The notes beneath the pieces were generated by a model. The model saw only the letters and a program-made list of their open reading frames with translations. It had not been told where the DNA came from and did no database searches. This document shows positions 18,938-28,791 of a stretch of DNA of 64,000 bases, piece after piece. Within the stretch, counting starts at the first letter, position 1; each line of letters begins with the position of its first letter. The translations under genes were made by a program, and so were the position numbers. The stretch is taken from NCBI GenBank assembly GCA_013298565.1, contig JAAFIC010000002.1, positions 1 through 64,000 of the forward strand, given 5' to 3'. The DNA is from Alphaproteobacteria bacterium (lineage in GTDB: Bacteria > Pseudomonadota > Alphaproteobacteria > Elsterales > Elsteraceae).

Positions 18938-20026
18938 CTACCGCAGTTTCAAGGTTGAAAGGCCAATCAACGCCAGCACCGAGGCGATGATCCAGAAGCG
19001 GATAACGATGGTCGGCTCGGCCCAACCCTTCTTCTCGAAGTGATGGTGCAGCGGGGCCATGCGGAACACGCGCTTGCCGGTCAGCTTGTAGCTGGTCACT
19101 TGCACGATCACGGACACGGTTTCGAGCACGAACAGCCCGCCGATAATCCCCAGCACAATTTCATGCTTCGTAATAACGGCGACCATACCGAGCGCGCCGC
19201 CCAAGGAGAGGGAGCCGGTATCGCCCATGAACACGCGCGCAGGCGGCGCGTTGAACCAGAGAAAGCCTAATCCCGCGCCCGTTAGCGCTCCACAGAACAC
19301 GGCCATTTCCCCCGCGCCGGGAACGGAGGGGATTTGCAGATAGCCCGAGAACACCGCGTTCCCGACGAGATAAGAAATGAGCGCGTAGCACCCTGCCGCG
19401 ATCATCACCGGCACGATGGCCAGCCCATCCAGCCCATCGGTGAGATTCACCGAATTGCCCGCGCCGACGATAATGAAAATCGCCACCGGCACGAAGAACC
19501 AGCCGATATTGATGAGCACAGCCTTGAGAAACGGAATGGCGATACTGGTTGAAAGCGGGTCGCGGGTAAGGCTCATCACCCAAATGACGGCCACGGCGGC
19601 AATGCCGATTTCAAACGCGAGCTTGATGCGTCCACTCAACCCTTTGGGGTTCTTCTTGCTGACCTTCAGAAAATCATCGGCAAAGCCAATCAGCCCATAG
19701 CCGATTGTCACCATCAACACGGCCCAGACATAGCCGGAGGTAAGGTCGGCCCACAGCAGCGTGGAAATGGCGAGCGCTAACAAAATCAAGAACCCGCCCA
19801 TCGTGGGCGTGCCTTTTTTGGTCAGCAAATGCCCTTCTGGCCCATCGCTGCGGATCGGCTGGCCCTGGCCCTGTTTGGTTCGTAGCCACAAAATCAGCTT
19901 CGGCCCGGCAAACAGAGCGATGAACAGTGCGGTTAAAATCGCCCCGCCGGTTCGGAAGGTGAGATACCGGAACAGGTTGAACAGGGCGAACTCATCCGCC
20001 AAGGGGGCCAGAAGATTGAACAGCAT
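18938..20026 (-). CDS. mraY: Phospho-N-acetylmuramoyl-pentapeptide transferase
   Basis: A 362-residue polytopic enzyme that transfers phospho-MurNAc-pentapeptide to undecaprenyl phosphate, forming lipid I. Motifs include [38 protein letters not shown] and [15 protein letters not shown], then the C-terminal [17 protein letters not shown] that is nearly invariant in MraY. About ten membrane segments. The start overlaps the murF stop by one nucleotide (TAATG). Confidence 0.97.
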   Translation of the reverse strand: MLFNLLAPLADEFALFNLFRYLTFRTGGAILTALFIALFAGPKLILWLRTKQGQGQPIRSDGPEGHLLTKKGTPTMGGFLILLALAISTLLWADLTSGYVWAVLMVTIGYGLIGFADDFLKVSKKNPKGLSGRIKLAFEIGIAAVAVIWVMSLTRDPLSTSIAIPFLKAVLINIGWFFVPVAIFIIVGAGNSVNLTDGLDGLAIVPVMIAAGCYALISYLVGNAVFSGYLQIPSVPGAGEMAVFCGALTGAGLGFLWFNAPPARVFMGDTGSLSLGGALGMVAVITKHEIVLGIIGGLFVLETVSVIVQVTSYKLTGKRVFRMAPLHHHFEKKGWAEPTIVIRFWIIASVLALIGLSTLKLR

Positions 20027-21396
20027 TAGGACAAACCCTTCTGGGATGCGGCGCGAAGCGCCTCGACGAGCGGGCGCATTTTCATCCCCAACGAGCCTTT
20101 CACCAGCACGGCATCGCCGGGGGCGAGATCGGCGGTGATCGTCTCGATAAGATCAGCGGTGCGCGCGGCGTGGCGGGTTACGCGGCCTTCCGGCAGCGCC
20201 CGTGCCAGCGCTTCGGTATAGGGGCCAGCGAGATAGAGGCGGGCAAGGCCGGTTGCTTCCACCGCGTCGGCAAGGCCGGCGTGCAGCGCGTCGGCCTCGG
20301 CCCCCAACTCCAGCATATCGCCCAGCACCAGAATGCGGCGACCGGGCACCGTGGCGAGCACCGAAAGGGCAGCGCGGACGGCAGCCGGGCTAGCGTTATA
20401 GCTTTCATCGAGCAGAATGATCGTGCCGCCCTGCCACGGCAGCGTAAGCCGCTCGCCCCGGCCCGCGATGGGGCGAAGGGTTGCGCCAGCAGCGCAAGCG
20501 GCATCAAGATCACCGCCAAGCAGCACCAGCGCCGTGAGGACGCCCAGGCTATTCAACGCCTGATGACGGCCCGCAAGGCCCCAGCGGTAGCGGCGGCGCT
20601 GGCCGAGAAGGGTGGCTTCGATTACATCAATCCCATCAGCACCCGGTTGCCAATCGAGCAGACGGCTATCGGCTCCCGCGTCGGCCCCGAAGCTTAGGAT
20701 TGTCGGATAGGCTGTCCGCATCGCCGCGAAATGCACAGAATCGCGCGGCAGAATCAGCGTGCTGCCCGGCTCCAGTCCTTCGGCGATACTGGCTTTTTCG
20801 CGCGCGATACCCGCTTCCCCATCGGCGAAAAACTCGACATGGGCCGGGGCAATCGCCGTCACGAGGGCCACATGGGGGCGCACTTGCCGGGCGAGCGGCG
20901 CGATTTCGCCCGCGTGGTTCATCCCCAACTCGAACACGCCGAACCGCGAGGCTTCCGGCAGCCGCGCCAGCGACAGTGGCACGCCGAAGTTATTGTTGAG
21001 GTTGCCGTGCGAGCCGTAGGTGGGGGCTTGGGCGGCGAGAAGCTGCGTGAGCGCTTCCTTGCTCGACGTTTTGCCAACACTGCCGGTGATCGCCGCGATA
21101 CGAGCGTCGGTGCGGGCGCGGGCGAAACGGCCTAAATCTTCCAAAGCTCGCATTGTATCGGGAACCAAAAGGTGCGGCTCCTCGACAATGCGGTCCACCA
21201 CCGCTGCGACCGCTCCGGCCTGAAGCGCTTGGGCGACGTAAGCGTGGGCGTCGTGAGTGTCGCCGCGTAAGGCCACGAACAGATCGCCCGGCTGAACCGT
21301 GCGGCTGTCGATGCTCACCCCCGTCGCGGTCCAGGCCCCAACGGCAAGACCGCCAGTTGCACGCGCGGTGGTTTTTTGTGTCCATAGTCCGATCAT
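20026..21396 (-). CDS. murF: UDP-N-acetylmuramoyl-tripeptide--D-alanyl-D-alanine ligase
   Basis: A 456-residue Mur ligase with an N-terminal [22 protein letters not shown] domain, the ATP loop [14 protein letters not shown], the [13 protein letters not shown] and [11 protein letters not shown] segments typical of MurF, and C-terminal [15 protein letters not shown] and VLGDMLELG. It attaches D-Ala-D-Ala made by the ddl product of this cluster. The ATG at 21396 overlaps the murE stop as ATGA; the annotation five codons longer would overlap murE more. Confidence 0.95.
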   Translation of the reverse strand: MIGLWTQKTTARATGGLAVGAWTATGVSIDSRTVQPGDLFVALRGDTHDAHAYVAQALQAGAVAAVVDRIVEEPHLLVPDTMRALEDLGRFARARTDARIAAITGSVGKTSSKEALTQLLAAQAPTYGSHGNLNNNFGVPLSLARLPEASRFGVFELGMNHAGEIAPLARQVRPHVALVTAIAPAHVEFFADGEAGIAREKASIAEGLEPGSTLILPRDSVHFAAMRTAYPTILSFGADAGADSRLLDWQPGADGIDVIEATLLGQRRRYRWGLAGRHQALNSLGVLTALVLLGGDLDAACAAGATLRPIAGRGERLTLPWQGGTIILLDESYNASPAAVRAALSVLATVPGRRILVLGDMLELGAEADALHAGLADAVEATGLARLYLAGPYTEALARALPEGRVTRHAARTADLIETITADLAPGDAVLVKGSLGMKMRPLVEALRAASQKGLS

Positions 21397-22865
21397 AGCG
21401 CTGCCTTCCACAGGGGGGTGCCGCCTGCGGCCTCAAGGGCGCGTGCCGCCACCTCTCGATCATCGAACGGCAGGGTTTCCGTCCCGACGATCTGGCCGGA
21501 CTCATGGCCCTTGCCCGCGATAATCAACACGTCATCGGCCTTCAGGGCTTTGATCCCGGCGGCAATCGCCGCCGCCCGGTCGCCAATTTCGATCACCGCG
21601 CCGGGGCCGTTGCAGCCCGCCAGCACGGCTTTACGAATAGCGCCAGCGTCTTCGCTGCGGGGGTTATCGTCGGTAATAATGGTATAATCGGCGAGGCGAG
21701 CGGCGAGGCCGCCCATAATTGGGCGTTTGCCGGGGTCGCGGTCGCCGCCGCAGCCAAGGATTACGTGCAGCTTGCTGCGCGCGGTCATTGTGCGGCGGGC
21801 GGCGTTCAACACTTCTTCCAACGCGCCGGGCTTATGTGCGTAATCGACGATAACGGTCGCGCCGTTCAACGCGCCAACGGTTTCCATTCGGCCCGGTACG
21901 GGACGCAAGCGGGGAATAGCGGCGATGGCGGCATCGACCGAAACGCCTGCGGCAACGGCAAGCCCCAGGGCGGCCAGCAGGTTTTCGGCCTGAAAACTGC
22001 CGAGCACGGGAAAAATCACCTCAGCCGACTGGCCCAAGATCGAGAGCGACAGGGCTTGCCCACCCGGGACGATCGTTCGGCCCGTCAACGCAAGATCGGC
22101 GTTCTTTGTACCGTAGGTTAGGCAGGTCTGAGCGCGCTGGGCCATCCGGTCCCGCAACACTTGGCCCCATTCGTCGCCGATATGGACTACGGCAGTGCCG
22201 TCTTGCGGCAGTAAATCCGTGAACAGCCGGGCTTTGGCCTCGAAATAGGCTGCCATCGTTGCGTGATAATCGAGATGGTCGCGCTGAAGATTGGTAAAGG
22301 CGGCGGCTTTCAGCCTCACCCCATCAAGCCGCCGCTGGTCGAGACCGTGGGAGGAGGCTTCGAGCGCAAAATGGGTCACGCCCGCTTGCGCCGCATCGGC
22401 AAGGTAGGCGTGCAGTGCCACCGGGTCCGGCGTGGTCAATGTATATTCGGGGGCAAGACCGGGCGCGAGCAGACCGAGCGTGCCGAGATAACCCGCCGTA
22501 AGCCCGGTTTCGGCGAAAATACCTTGCGTGAAGCAGGCAGTAGAGGTTTTACCGCTGGTGCCGGTAACGGCAACAATGGTTTCCGGCTGCTGACCGTAAA
22601 ACGCGGCGGCGATCAGCGCCAACTCCCGGCGCGGGTCCGGCGAGATCAGCACGGGGATGGGCGCATCAATGCCTTCCGCTCCCAAGATCACCGATGCACC
22701 CATGGTGGCCGCTTGCGCGATATAGGCTCTGCCATCGGCCTTGGCCCCAGACAGCGCGGCGAACAGATAGCCGGGGCGCACCGCGCGGCTATCCGCCGTG
22801 ATGCCGGTCACGGTCACGTCGGCGAGGGGGCCGGGCAGGCCTATTAGCAGATCACCGAGCCGCAA
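21393..22865 (-). CDS. murE: UDP-N-acetylmuramoyl-tripeptide synthetase (diaminopimelate-adding)
   Basis: A 490-residue Mur ligase with the ATP loop VTGTSGKTSTACF, the LEASSHGLDQRRLDG and NLQRDHLDYH motifs, and the C-terminal DDNPRSEDAG. The DNPR quartet marks enzymes that add meso-diaminopimelate, so the wall is predicted to be of the A1gamma type. The start is a TTG at 22865, preceded by AGGAGG at proper spacing; it overlaps the end of ftsI by 14 nt. No better ATG exists nearby. Confidence 0.95.
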   Translation of the reverse strand: MRLGDLLIGLPGPLADVTVTGITADSRAVRPGYLFAALSGAKADGRAYIAQAATMGASVILGAEGIDAPIPVLISPDPRRELALIAAAFYGQQPETIVAVTGTSGKTSTACFTQGIFAETGLTAGYLGTLGLLAPGLAPEYTLTTPDPVALHAYLADAAQAGVTHFALEASSHGLDQRRLDGVRLKAAAFTNLQRDHLDYHATMAAYFEAKARLFTDLLPQDGTAVVHIGDEWGQVLRDRMAQRAQTCLTYGTKNADLALTGRTIVPGGQALSLSILGQSAEVIFPVLGSFQAENLLAALGLAVAAGVSVDAAIAAIPRLRPVPGRMETVGALNGATVIVDYAHKPGALEEVLNAARRTMTARSKLHVILGCGGDRDPGKRPIMGGLAARLADYTIITDDNPRSEDAGAIRKAVLAGCNGPGAVIEIGDRAAAIAAGIKALKADDVLIIAGKGHESGQIVGTETLPFDDREVAARALEAAGGTPLWKAAL

Positions 22866-24717
22866 GATTGGAGCCTCCTGTGGGCGAAACGGGCAGGGGG
22901 GCCGGGCGCGCGCTTGCTTGTGGGCTAGGCGCGCGGACTGCCATTGGGGCCGAGGCGGGCGGCGCTTGCAGCGCGGCTGCGGCGGGCGTTGCCTGCGGGG
23001 TGGGTTTGGCCACGCGCGGGCCGGTTCCGGCGAGATCGACCGCGAGCGCGGCCTTCACGTCGGGCGCGTTCGCGTCGTAAGGTTCAACCCCTAGGAGCGG
23101 ACCAATGCGCGCGATTATCTTGCCGCCCGTGGGGGCCGCGTTCCAGCCGGAGGTGGAAAAATTATAGGTTTCCTTCAGCCCCTTCGGCTCATCCAGCATG
23201 GCAATCACCAGATAGCGCGGGTTGTGCATGGGGAAGCCTGCAACGAGCGAAGTGATGTTGGCGTTCTTGCGGTAGCCACCGCGCGCACCGATTTTCTCCG
23301 CCGTCCCGGTCTTGCCGCCAATCAGATAACCCGGCACTTCCGCTTTTCGGGCCGTCCCGCCCGTGACGACGAGGCGCATCAGCTTTCGCATTGTGTCCGA
23401 CGTTTTGGCGCTCATCACGCGGGTGCCTTGGATGATGGCCCCCTCTTCGTGCTTGATCAGGGTTGGGCGCACGTAAAAGCCGCCGTTCATCACCGAGGCG
23501 GCGGCACCCGCCATTTGCAGCGCACTGACCGAGATACCGTGCCCGAAGGCAATCGTCATTAAGTTGATCGGACGCCACGGTTGCGGCACCTGGGGCCGCC
23601 CGATTTCCGGCACTTCAAACTTTGGCGGTGTCAGCAACCCGAGCTTATCCAAAAAGGCGCGCTGGCCCTGCACGCCAACGTCTTGCGCCATTTTGATGGA
23701 ACCGATGTTAGACGAGTACATGAAGATTTCCGGCACCGACAGCCAGCGCGGAATCGGGTGATCGTCCTTAATCGTGAACCTGCCAATGGAAATTGGCCGT
23801 GCGGCATCGTAACCGCCGTTCACCGAAACCGTGCCGTAATCGAGCGCCATCGCCGTGTTAAAAATCTTAAAAGTCGAACCCATTTCATAAACGCCGAGGG
23901 TAATGCGGTTGAAGCGCGCATCATCTGGCGAGCCGCCCAGATTGGTTGGGTCGAAGTCGGGCATCGAGATCATGCCCAGCACTTCGCCCGTGTAAATATC
24001 CATGACGATCCCAGCCGCGCCAATGGCCTGGAACTTCTGCATTGCCGCATCAAGCTCTTGGCGCAGGATGTGCTGAATGCGCGTGTCGATGGACAGGGCC
24101 ACCGGCTCCCCGCCCGCGCGCAAGCGTTCGTTTAACCCCTTTTCAACACCCGCAAGCCCATTGCTATCCACATCGGAAAAGCCGAGGACATGGGCGAGCA
24201 GACGGCCCTGCGGGTAGAGGCGGCGGTCTTCCTGCTGGAACTGAATGCCGGGAATACCCAGCCGATTGATCTCATATTGTTGGCGGGGCGTTACATTGCG
24301 GCGAATGTACACAAAGCTACGTTCCGGCGCGGCCAAGCGTTCACGGATCTGCTTTTCGTCGATGTCCGGCAGCACCGAGGCAAGTTTGCGCGCAACGCCC
24401 GCTGGATCCGAAATTTCCTTCGGGTTGGCGTGGGCCGAGGCAGTTTGGATCGAGGTTGCCACCAGCAAGCCGTTGCGGTCCACAATATCAGCCCGGTCCA
24501 GCTTCTCTGGGCGGGCGGCGCGGGCTTTGCGCGTATCGTTGGCATGGGGAAACAGCGTGACATCGGCCAAGCGCACCCCAATCGCACCAAAGGCCAGCGC
24601 GAAGAACGCACTGGTCACGATCAAACGAGTATGGGCGGTTTCCACGGCGTGCTTGCCGGGACCGCCCAGAGTGTAAGTGGAGCGCAGCGCGCGCAGCAGG
24701 GCCGTGCCAAAGCTCAT
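22852..24717 (-). CDS. ftsI: Septal transpeptidase FtsI (PBP3)
   Basis: A 621-residue class B penicillin-binding protein with one N-terminal membrane helix (LIVTSAFFALAFGAIGVRLA), a PBP dimerisation domain, then the transpeptidase. Catalytic motifs are the SxxK box in MGSTFKIFN, the SxN box in MYSSNIGSIK and KTGT in IGGKTGTAEK. A 100-residue Ala/Pro-rich tail follows. It cross-links septal peptidoglycan with FtsW. It overlaps ftsL and murE. Confidence 0.95.
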   Translation of the reverse strand: MSFGTALLRALRSTYTLGGPGKHAVETAHTRLIVTSAFFALAFGAIGVRLADVTLFPHANDTRKARAARPEKLDRADIVDRNGLLVATSIQTASAHANPKEISDPAGVARKLASVLPDIDEKQIRERLAAPERSFVYIRRNVTPRQQYEINRLGIPGIQFQQEDRRLYPQGRLLAHVLGFSDVDSNGLAGVEKGLNERLRAGGEPVALSIDTRIQHILRQELDAAMQKFQAIGAAGIVMDIYTGEVLGMISMPDFDPTNLGGSPDDARFNRITLGVYEMGSTFKIFNTAMALDYGTVSVNGGYDAARPISIGRFTIKDDHPIPRWLSVPEIFMYSSNIGSIKMAQDVGVQGQRAFLDKLGLLTPPKFEVPEIGRPQVPQPWRPINLMTIAFGHGISVSALQMAGAAASVMNGGFYVRPTLIKHEEGAIIQGTRVMSAKTSDTMRKLMRLVVTGGTARKAEVPGYLIGGKTGTAEKIGARGGYRKNANITSLVAGFPMHNPRYLVIAMLDEPKGLKETYNFSTSGWNAAPTGGKIIARIGPLLGVEPYDANAPDVKAALAVDLAGTGPRVAKPTPQATPAAAALQAPPASAPMAVRAPSPQASARPAPLPVSPTGGSNLAAR

Positions 24718-25217
24718 GGCACTCTCCTAGGCGCAAGCGCGGGCGCGCGGACGGCTAAGGGCGGGCGCGCATTTTGGCCAGCGTTAGGAAGGGTGGGGGC
24801 GGGGAGAGTTTGGGCGTCGGCATCCGCATCGAAGTCGTCCGGCAACGCGCCCGCGCCTTCTTCAAACGGCAAATCCGGTTCCGCTGGTTCCGCAGTCGTG
24901 CGGCGCGGGCCGTTCGCGGGTGGGGCTATGGGCGGCAGGGGTTGGGCACGCATCGGCAGGGCCGCGAGCTTAATGATCTGCTTTACCCCTAGCGGCTCCA
25001 GGCTTAAGTGCGTGCGGGCTTTTTCTTCAATGCGGTGCGGCTGATTGAGAAAGCTCCACTCCGCCTTCAACACCTGCATCGATTCTTGATCGACAAGAAT
25101 CTGGCGATTGAGCTGAGTCAGCACTCGCTCTTTCCGCGCCACTTCGTACTTCAGATGATAAACCGCATAGCCCACCGAGCTTGCCAACACGAGCCAGACG
25201 AGAAAGAAGCGCCACAT
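24714..25217 (-). CDS. ftsL: FtsL-like cell division protein
   Basis: A 167-residue protein with an N-terminal membrane helix (MWRFFLVWLVLASSVGYAVYHL). A short periplasmic coiled coil follows (KYEVARKERVLTQLNRQILVDQESMQVLKAEW), ending in the FtsL-like SFLNQPHRIEEKARTHLSLEPL segment. The last 70 residues are Pro/Ala-rich and poorly conserved. Identity rests on position between rsmH and ftsI plus this topology, as FtsL sequences diverge strongly. It would form the FtsQ-FtsL-FtsB subcomplex. It overlaps ftsI by 4 nt and lies 2 bp after rsmH. Confidence 0.88.
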   Translation of the reverse strand: MWRFFLVWLVLASSVGYAVYHLKYEVARKERVLTQLNRQILVDQESMQVLKAEWSFLNQPHRIEEKARTHLSLEPLGVKQIIKLAALPMRAQPLPPIAPPANGPRRTTAEPAEPDLPFEEGAGALPDDFDADADAQTLPAPTLPNAGQNARPPLAVRAPALAPRRVP

Positions 25218-25219
25218 GG

Positions 25220-26182
25220 TTAGGCTCCTTTCGGCGTATGGGCGGGGGCATTCGTGCGTTCGGCGATTCGCAGCTTGGCCGACCGGGCGCGCGGGTTGGC
25301 CGCCAATTCATCGGGCTGGGCCGTAATCGCTTTGCGCGAGATTAGTGTAAAACTAGGCGCATCCACATCTTTTGGCGGCGCATAGCGCGAGACCGAGGCG
25401 CTTTTGCCACTGCGATCAGCGAGGAAGTTTTTGACGATCCGGTCTTCAAGCGAATGAAAGGACACAATCGCCAGCCGCCCGCCGGGGGCAAGGCAACGCT
25501 CTGCTGCCGCAAGCCCGCGCGCGAGTTCGCCCAACTCATCGTTCACGGCAATGCGAAGGCCCTGGAACGTGCGCGTTGCTGGATGGATACCGTCTTTGGA
25601 CTTCGGCACGGCAGTACGAACGATGTCGGCGAGACCCAAAGTGCTCGTGATCGGGCTTTCCGCCCGCGCCCGCAGAATGGCTTTTGCCACGCGGCGGGAA
25701 AGCCGTTCTTCGCCGTACTGATAAATGATGTTCGCGAGGTCTTCTTCCCCAAGGTTATTCACCAAATCCGCTGCGCTGGGGCCGGATAGGCTCATTCGCA
25801 TATCGAGCGGCCCATCGGTGCGGAAGGAGAAACCGCGTTCGGGCGTGTCGATCTGGGGGGAGGAAACGCCGATATCGAGCGTAACCCCATTGATGGGGCT
25901 AAACCCCGCTGCCGCCGCCAGGCTATCGAGATAACCGAAGGTTCCCGCGACGGTGTGCAAACGCCCGCCGAAGTCCTTAGCCATCTCGGCCCCGTAGCTT
26001 AGGGCTTCCGGGTCGCGGTCAATGGCCAACACTGTGCAGTCTGCCGCCTCCAACAGCCTGCGCGTATAGCCCCCGCGCCCGAACGTCCCATCAAGATAGC
26101 GCCCCCCGTCCCGAGGGGCGAGCGCCGCAACCACTTCCCGCATTAGAACCGGAAGATGCTGGCCGACCATCCGTTCTGGCAT
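25220..26182 (-). CDS. rsmH: 16S rRNA (cytosine1402-N4)-methyltransferase RsmH
   Basis: A 320-residue methyltransferase (formerly MraW). It has [13 protein letters not shown] at the start, SAM-binding [18 protein letters not shown], and [10 protein letters not shown]. The helical insertion is followed by [16 protein letters not shown] and the terminal [15 protein letters not shown], both diagnostic of RsmH. It modifies C1402 in the ribosomal P site. The ATG at 26182, one nucleotide overlapping the mraZ stop (TGATG), has GGAGG upstream; a GTG one codon earlier is the alternative. Confidence 0.96.
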   Translation of the reverse strand: MPERMVGQHLPVLMREVVAALAPRDGGRYLDGTFGRGGYTRRLLEAADCTVLAIDRDPEALSYGAEMAKDFGGRLHTVAGTFGYLDSLAAAAGFSPINGVTLDIGVSSPQIDTPERGFSFRTDGPLDMRMSLSGPSAADLVNNLGEEDLANIIYQYGEERLSRRVAKAILRARAESPITSTLGLADIVRTAVPKSKDGIHPATRTFQGLRIAVNDELGELARGLAAAERCLAPGGRLAIVSFHSLEDRIVKNFLADRSGKSASVSRYAPPKDVDAPSFTLISRKAITAQPDELAANPRARSAKLRIAERTNAPAHTPKGA

Positions 26183-26664
26183 CACTCCCTCCGAGGGGAG
26201 GGCGCCGGACGGATGGTTTCTTTGGTCTTTTTCGCCTCCAGCCGGCTGGCAATCGTCGCCTCTACGATTGACAGATGCTGGGACGGATCCCGGATTAGAA
26301 AAAACTTACCCTGGCCGACAAAGGCGGCTTCTTCGCCAATCCCGGCATACTCCAGGAGCGGTTGGGGGAGTAGAACCCGTCCGCCCTCATCCCACGCCAG
26401 TTGAAACGTCTCGCCCAACAGGGCGGAGAGCAATGTGTAGCGTTCAGCCTGATCGGGCTGGTCAGGATCGAGCCTTTCTAGCTCGTCCGAAAATTTTTGC
26501 AGGCGGTCAATCCCTGCCGCCTCGATCCACGGACCCTGCAACGAGCGGTAGGCCAAAATCCCCCCATAGGGTTGATCCGCCAAGACCGCACGAAACTGTG
26601 CCGGAACCGACACGCGGCCCTTCTTATCAACCTTATTCGTGAATGTGGTCAGGAATAAATTCAT
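26182..26664 (-). CDS. mraZ: Transcriptional regulator MraZ
   Basis: A 160-residue protein with two SpoVT/AbrB-like halves, each with the MraZ DxxxR motif: [13 protein letters not shown] near residue 12 and [13 protein letters not shown] near residue 90. MraZ forms a ring and binds short direct repeats upstream of its own operon to control the dcw cluster. A matching array is seen at 26831-26900. The start MNLFLTTF at 26664 fits the family; upstream in-frame residues (to 26757) are low-complexity and not conserved. It is the first gene of the cluster. Confidence 0.94.
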   Translation of the reverse strand: MNLFLTTFTNKVDKKGRVSVPAQFRAVLADQPYGGILAYRSLQGPWIEAAGIDRLQKFSDELERLDPDQPDQAERYTLLSALLGETFQLAWDEGGRVLLPQPLLEYAGIGEEAAFVGQGKFFLIRDPSQHLSIVEATIASRLEAKKTKETIRPAPSPRRE

Positions 26665-26762
26665 TCCCGATCCGCAGCCCCTTCGCCCGCGCGCCCAAGG
26701 TTGCCCTTTGACGCCATCCCACCGTGTTTGTGCCTCCGCGCCGGGAATGCTTGTCATACAGC

Positions 26763-26782
26763 GTGTTACGCCTCAGTAACAC
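26763..26782. promoter_or_regulatory. Inverted repeat GTGTTAC-N6-GTAACAC in mraZ leader
   Basis: Perfect 7-bp arms separated by GCCTCA, about 100 bp upstream of mraZ. It could be an operator for a dimeric regulator or a small RNA hairpin in the 5' leader. No regulator is known to me for this exact site. Confidence 0.45.
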
Positions 26783-26788
26783 TGTACG

Positions 26789-26812
26789 CCCGCACCCCTG
26801 ACCCCATCCCCC
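26789..26812 (-). promoter_or_regulatory. Putative G-quadruplex motif in mraZ leader
   Basis: The minus strand, the sense strand of mraZ, has four G-runs of 5, 4, 4 and 3 separated by loops of 2, 3 and 3 nt. This satisfies the usual G3+N1-7 pattern. If transcribed, it lies about 125 nt before the mraZ start codon. Whether it folds in vivo is unknown. Confidence 0.4.
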
Positions 26813-26830
26813 ACGACACGAAGATACGGG

Positions 26831-26900
26831 TGGGCGTATCTGGTTCCGCATGGGATGATTTGGGATAACATGGGATAACATGGGCGTCAATGGAGCCAAG
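26831..26900 (+). promoter_or_regulatory. MraZ-box-like array: seven 10-bp units starting TGG
   Basis: Seven consecutive 10-bp units each start with TGG, and five start with TGGG: TGGGCGTATC, TGGTTCCGCA, TGGGATGATT, TGGGATAACA (twice), TGGGCGTCAA, TGGAGCCAAG. MraZ is known to bind TGGGN repeats spaced by 5 nt, exactly this 10-bp period, usually three or four copies. The array is 167 bp upstream of mraZ and is oriented on the strand opposite to it. Confidence 0.75.
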
Positions 26901-27247
26901 GAGTAAAAAACTCGATAATTCAAGGCATCACCCGCTTAGCTTCTCATGGACTATAAATGGCCAGACTCTTGCCACAATGCTAATGTAATAAATTAGGATA
27001 AGTGCTTATCACTCTGTTCAGTAATCATTATTTTTAATTGTTCATTTTATGTTCTGAGAATGGATTTTGCGTGTGTGAACGGGAAGCGAAGAACGCTGTT
27101 CAGGCCCTCAGAATCCGAGCAAAACCCGAGGCTCTGGCAGGCTTTTTCGGCTGATAGAGGGTGTGATGAGCGAGCTTGCGTTTGTCGTATTGCTACAGAA
27201 ATGTGACAAATTCTGTGCCGCACTACAGGGGAATTAACTTAACATGA
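26901..27247. other. Non-coding, partly AT-rich gap between the dcw cluster and rnpB
   Basis: No credible gene is seen. The segment 26940-27060 is AT-rich and probably holds promoter sequence for the mraZ operon. One candidate on the minus strand is TATAGT (26955-26950) with TTGTGG 16 nt upstream (26977-26972), a weak match to the sigma70 consensus. The remainder shows no clear structure. Confidence 0.4.
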
Positions 27248-27283
27248 GGCTATCTGAGACAGGCTTGTCTCTTCCCGATAGCC
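27248..27283 (-). terminator. Two-tier hairpin downstream of rnpB
   Basis: Outer arms GGCTATC and GATAGCC (7 bp) enclose inner arms GAGACA and TGTCTC around a 4-nt loop, with a 5-nt bulge. It sits 20-60 nt past the mature 3' end of RNase P RNA, so it may end or stabilise that transcript. There is no U-tract. Confidence 0.45.
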
Positions 27284-27304
27284 CTCCATTTTTCCACTCT
27301 GAGG

Positions 27305-27700
<396 letters not shown>

Positions 27701-27741
27701 CAGGCTTAGACGGCGAGAGGGCGGGGGTCAAGAGCGAAAGG

Positions 27742-28704
27742 TTAACCGAGATAGGTGCGAATCTGATCCGGTGTCATATTCCCGCCGCATAGCACCGTCG
27801 CCACGGGTTGCCCCGACAGAAGCGCAGAGTGTTCTAAGACCGCTGCTACCCCCGCCGCGCCCGCAGGCTCCACCACTAAGCCATAGTGAGTTTGACAGAA
27901 GCGCATGGCGGCGCGGATTGAGGCTTCCGACACGCTCCAGACGGCATCGACGGTTTGCGGCATACAGGCGAGGGCGTAAGGCACCGGCTCGCGCACAGCG
28001 ATACCATCGGCAATAGTAGGGGCGATCTCGGTTGCAATCAGGCGTTTTTCTGTCCACGACAACAGCATCGCCGGGGCCGTTTCGGCAACGATGCCTATCA
28101 CCTTTACCTGGGGCCGTTCAGCTTTCAGCCACGCACCAATCCCCGTGAGCAAAGCGCCATTACCGAGCGGCACTAGCACGGTCTCGAACGGAACGGAGCT
28201 TTGCGTCATTTCGAGCGCAATTGTACCCGCGCCTTCGGCGATGCGGGGATGGGCACCGTCTTCCACCCACAATCCGCCGACCTCCGCCGCAAAGGCGCGG
28301 GCGGCGTTCTTTGCGGCGTCGAAATCATGGCCCTCCAGCCGCACATCGGCCCCGAGGCACCGCATCGCCTCGATTTTGAGAGGATTGGCGGTGGTTGCGG
28401 CGAATAGCGTTACCCGGCGGCCTCGGCGGCGCGCGGCATAGGCGAGACCCTGGCCGAAGTTTCCAGCAGAGGCTGATACCAAAAGCTGATCGGAGGGATC
28501 AAGCCCCGCAACAAACCAATCAGTGCCGCGCCCTTTGAACGCGCGAGTCGGGTTCAACCCTTCGACCTTCACCGAGAGTGGCAGCCCCAGGGATGCATCA
28601 GCAGCAGGATGCGACCAGAAGGGCGAGTTGAGAAATACCGGATCAATCGCGGCATAGGCGGCGCGAATTCCGGCGGGGCGGGGCGGGGGCGGGATCGTGT
28701 TCAT
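27742..28704 (-). CDS. PLP-dependent threonine/serine dehydratase-like enzyme
   Basis: A 320-residue fold-type II PLP enzyme. Lys57 in RAFKGRGTDWF is the cofactor lysine. SASAGNFGQGLAYA (substrate-binding SxxAGN), PLGNGALLTGIG (phosphate loop) and the terminal VLCGGN follow. It resembles catabolic threonine/serine dehydratases (TdcB/IlvA type, no ACT domain); the Asn-Phe-Gly variation leaves the substrate open. The ATG at 28704 was chosen because the longer frame would run over the divergent Lrp gene. Divergence from an Lrp-family regulator 87 bp away suggests that the regulator controls it. Confidence 0.85.
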   Translation of the reverse strand: MNTIPPPPRPAGIRAAYAAIDPVFLNSPFWSHPAADASLGLPLSVKVEGLNPTRAFKGRGTDWFVAGLDPSDQLLVSASAGNFGQGLAYAARRRGRRVTLFAATTANPLKIEAMRCLGADVRLEGHDFDAAKNAARAFAAEVGGLWVEDGAHPRIAEGAGTIALEMTQSSVPFETVLVPLGNGALLTGIGAWLKAERPQVKVIGIVAETAPAMLLSWTEKRLIATEIAPTIADGIAVREPVPYALACMPQTVDAVWSVSEASIRAAMRFCQTHYGLVVEPAGAAGVAAVLEHSALLSGQPVATVLCGGNMTPDQIRTYLG

Positions 28705-28791
28705 GGGAGAAAGTTTAGTGAATCGGTGCGCGTAAATTTTCCGATTATTGGTTAGTATCGGGTAGTTTTTGCAGCGGCACGCGGTTTTGCG

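Noticed and set aside
27231-27246. CtrA-like site (TTAA spaced TTAA) near rnpB
   Set aside because: The TTAA motifs here are separated by one base, not seven, so they do not match the CtrA consensus.
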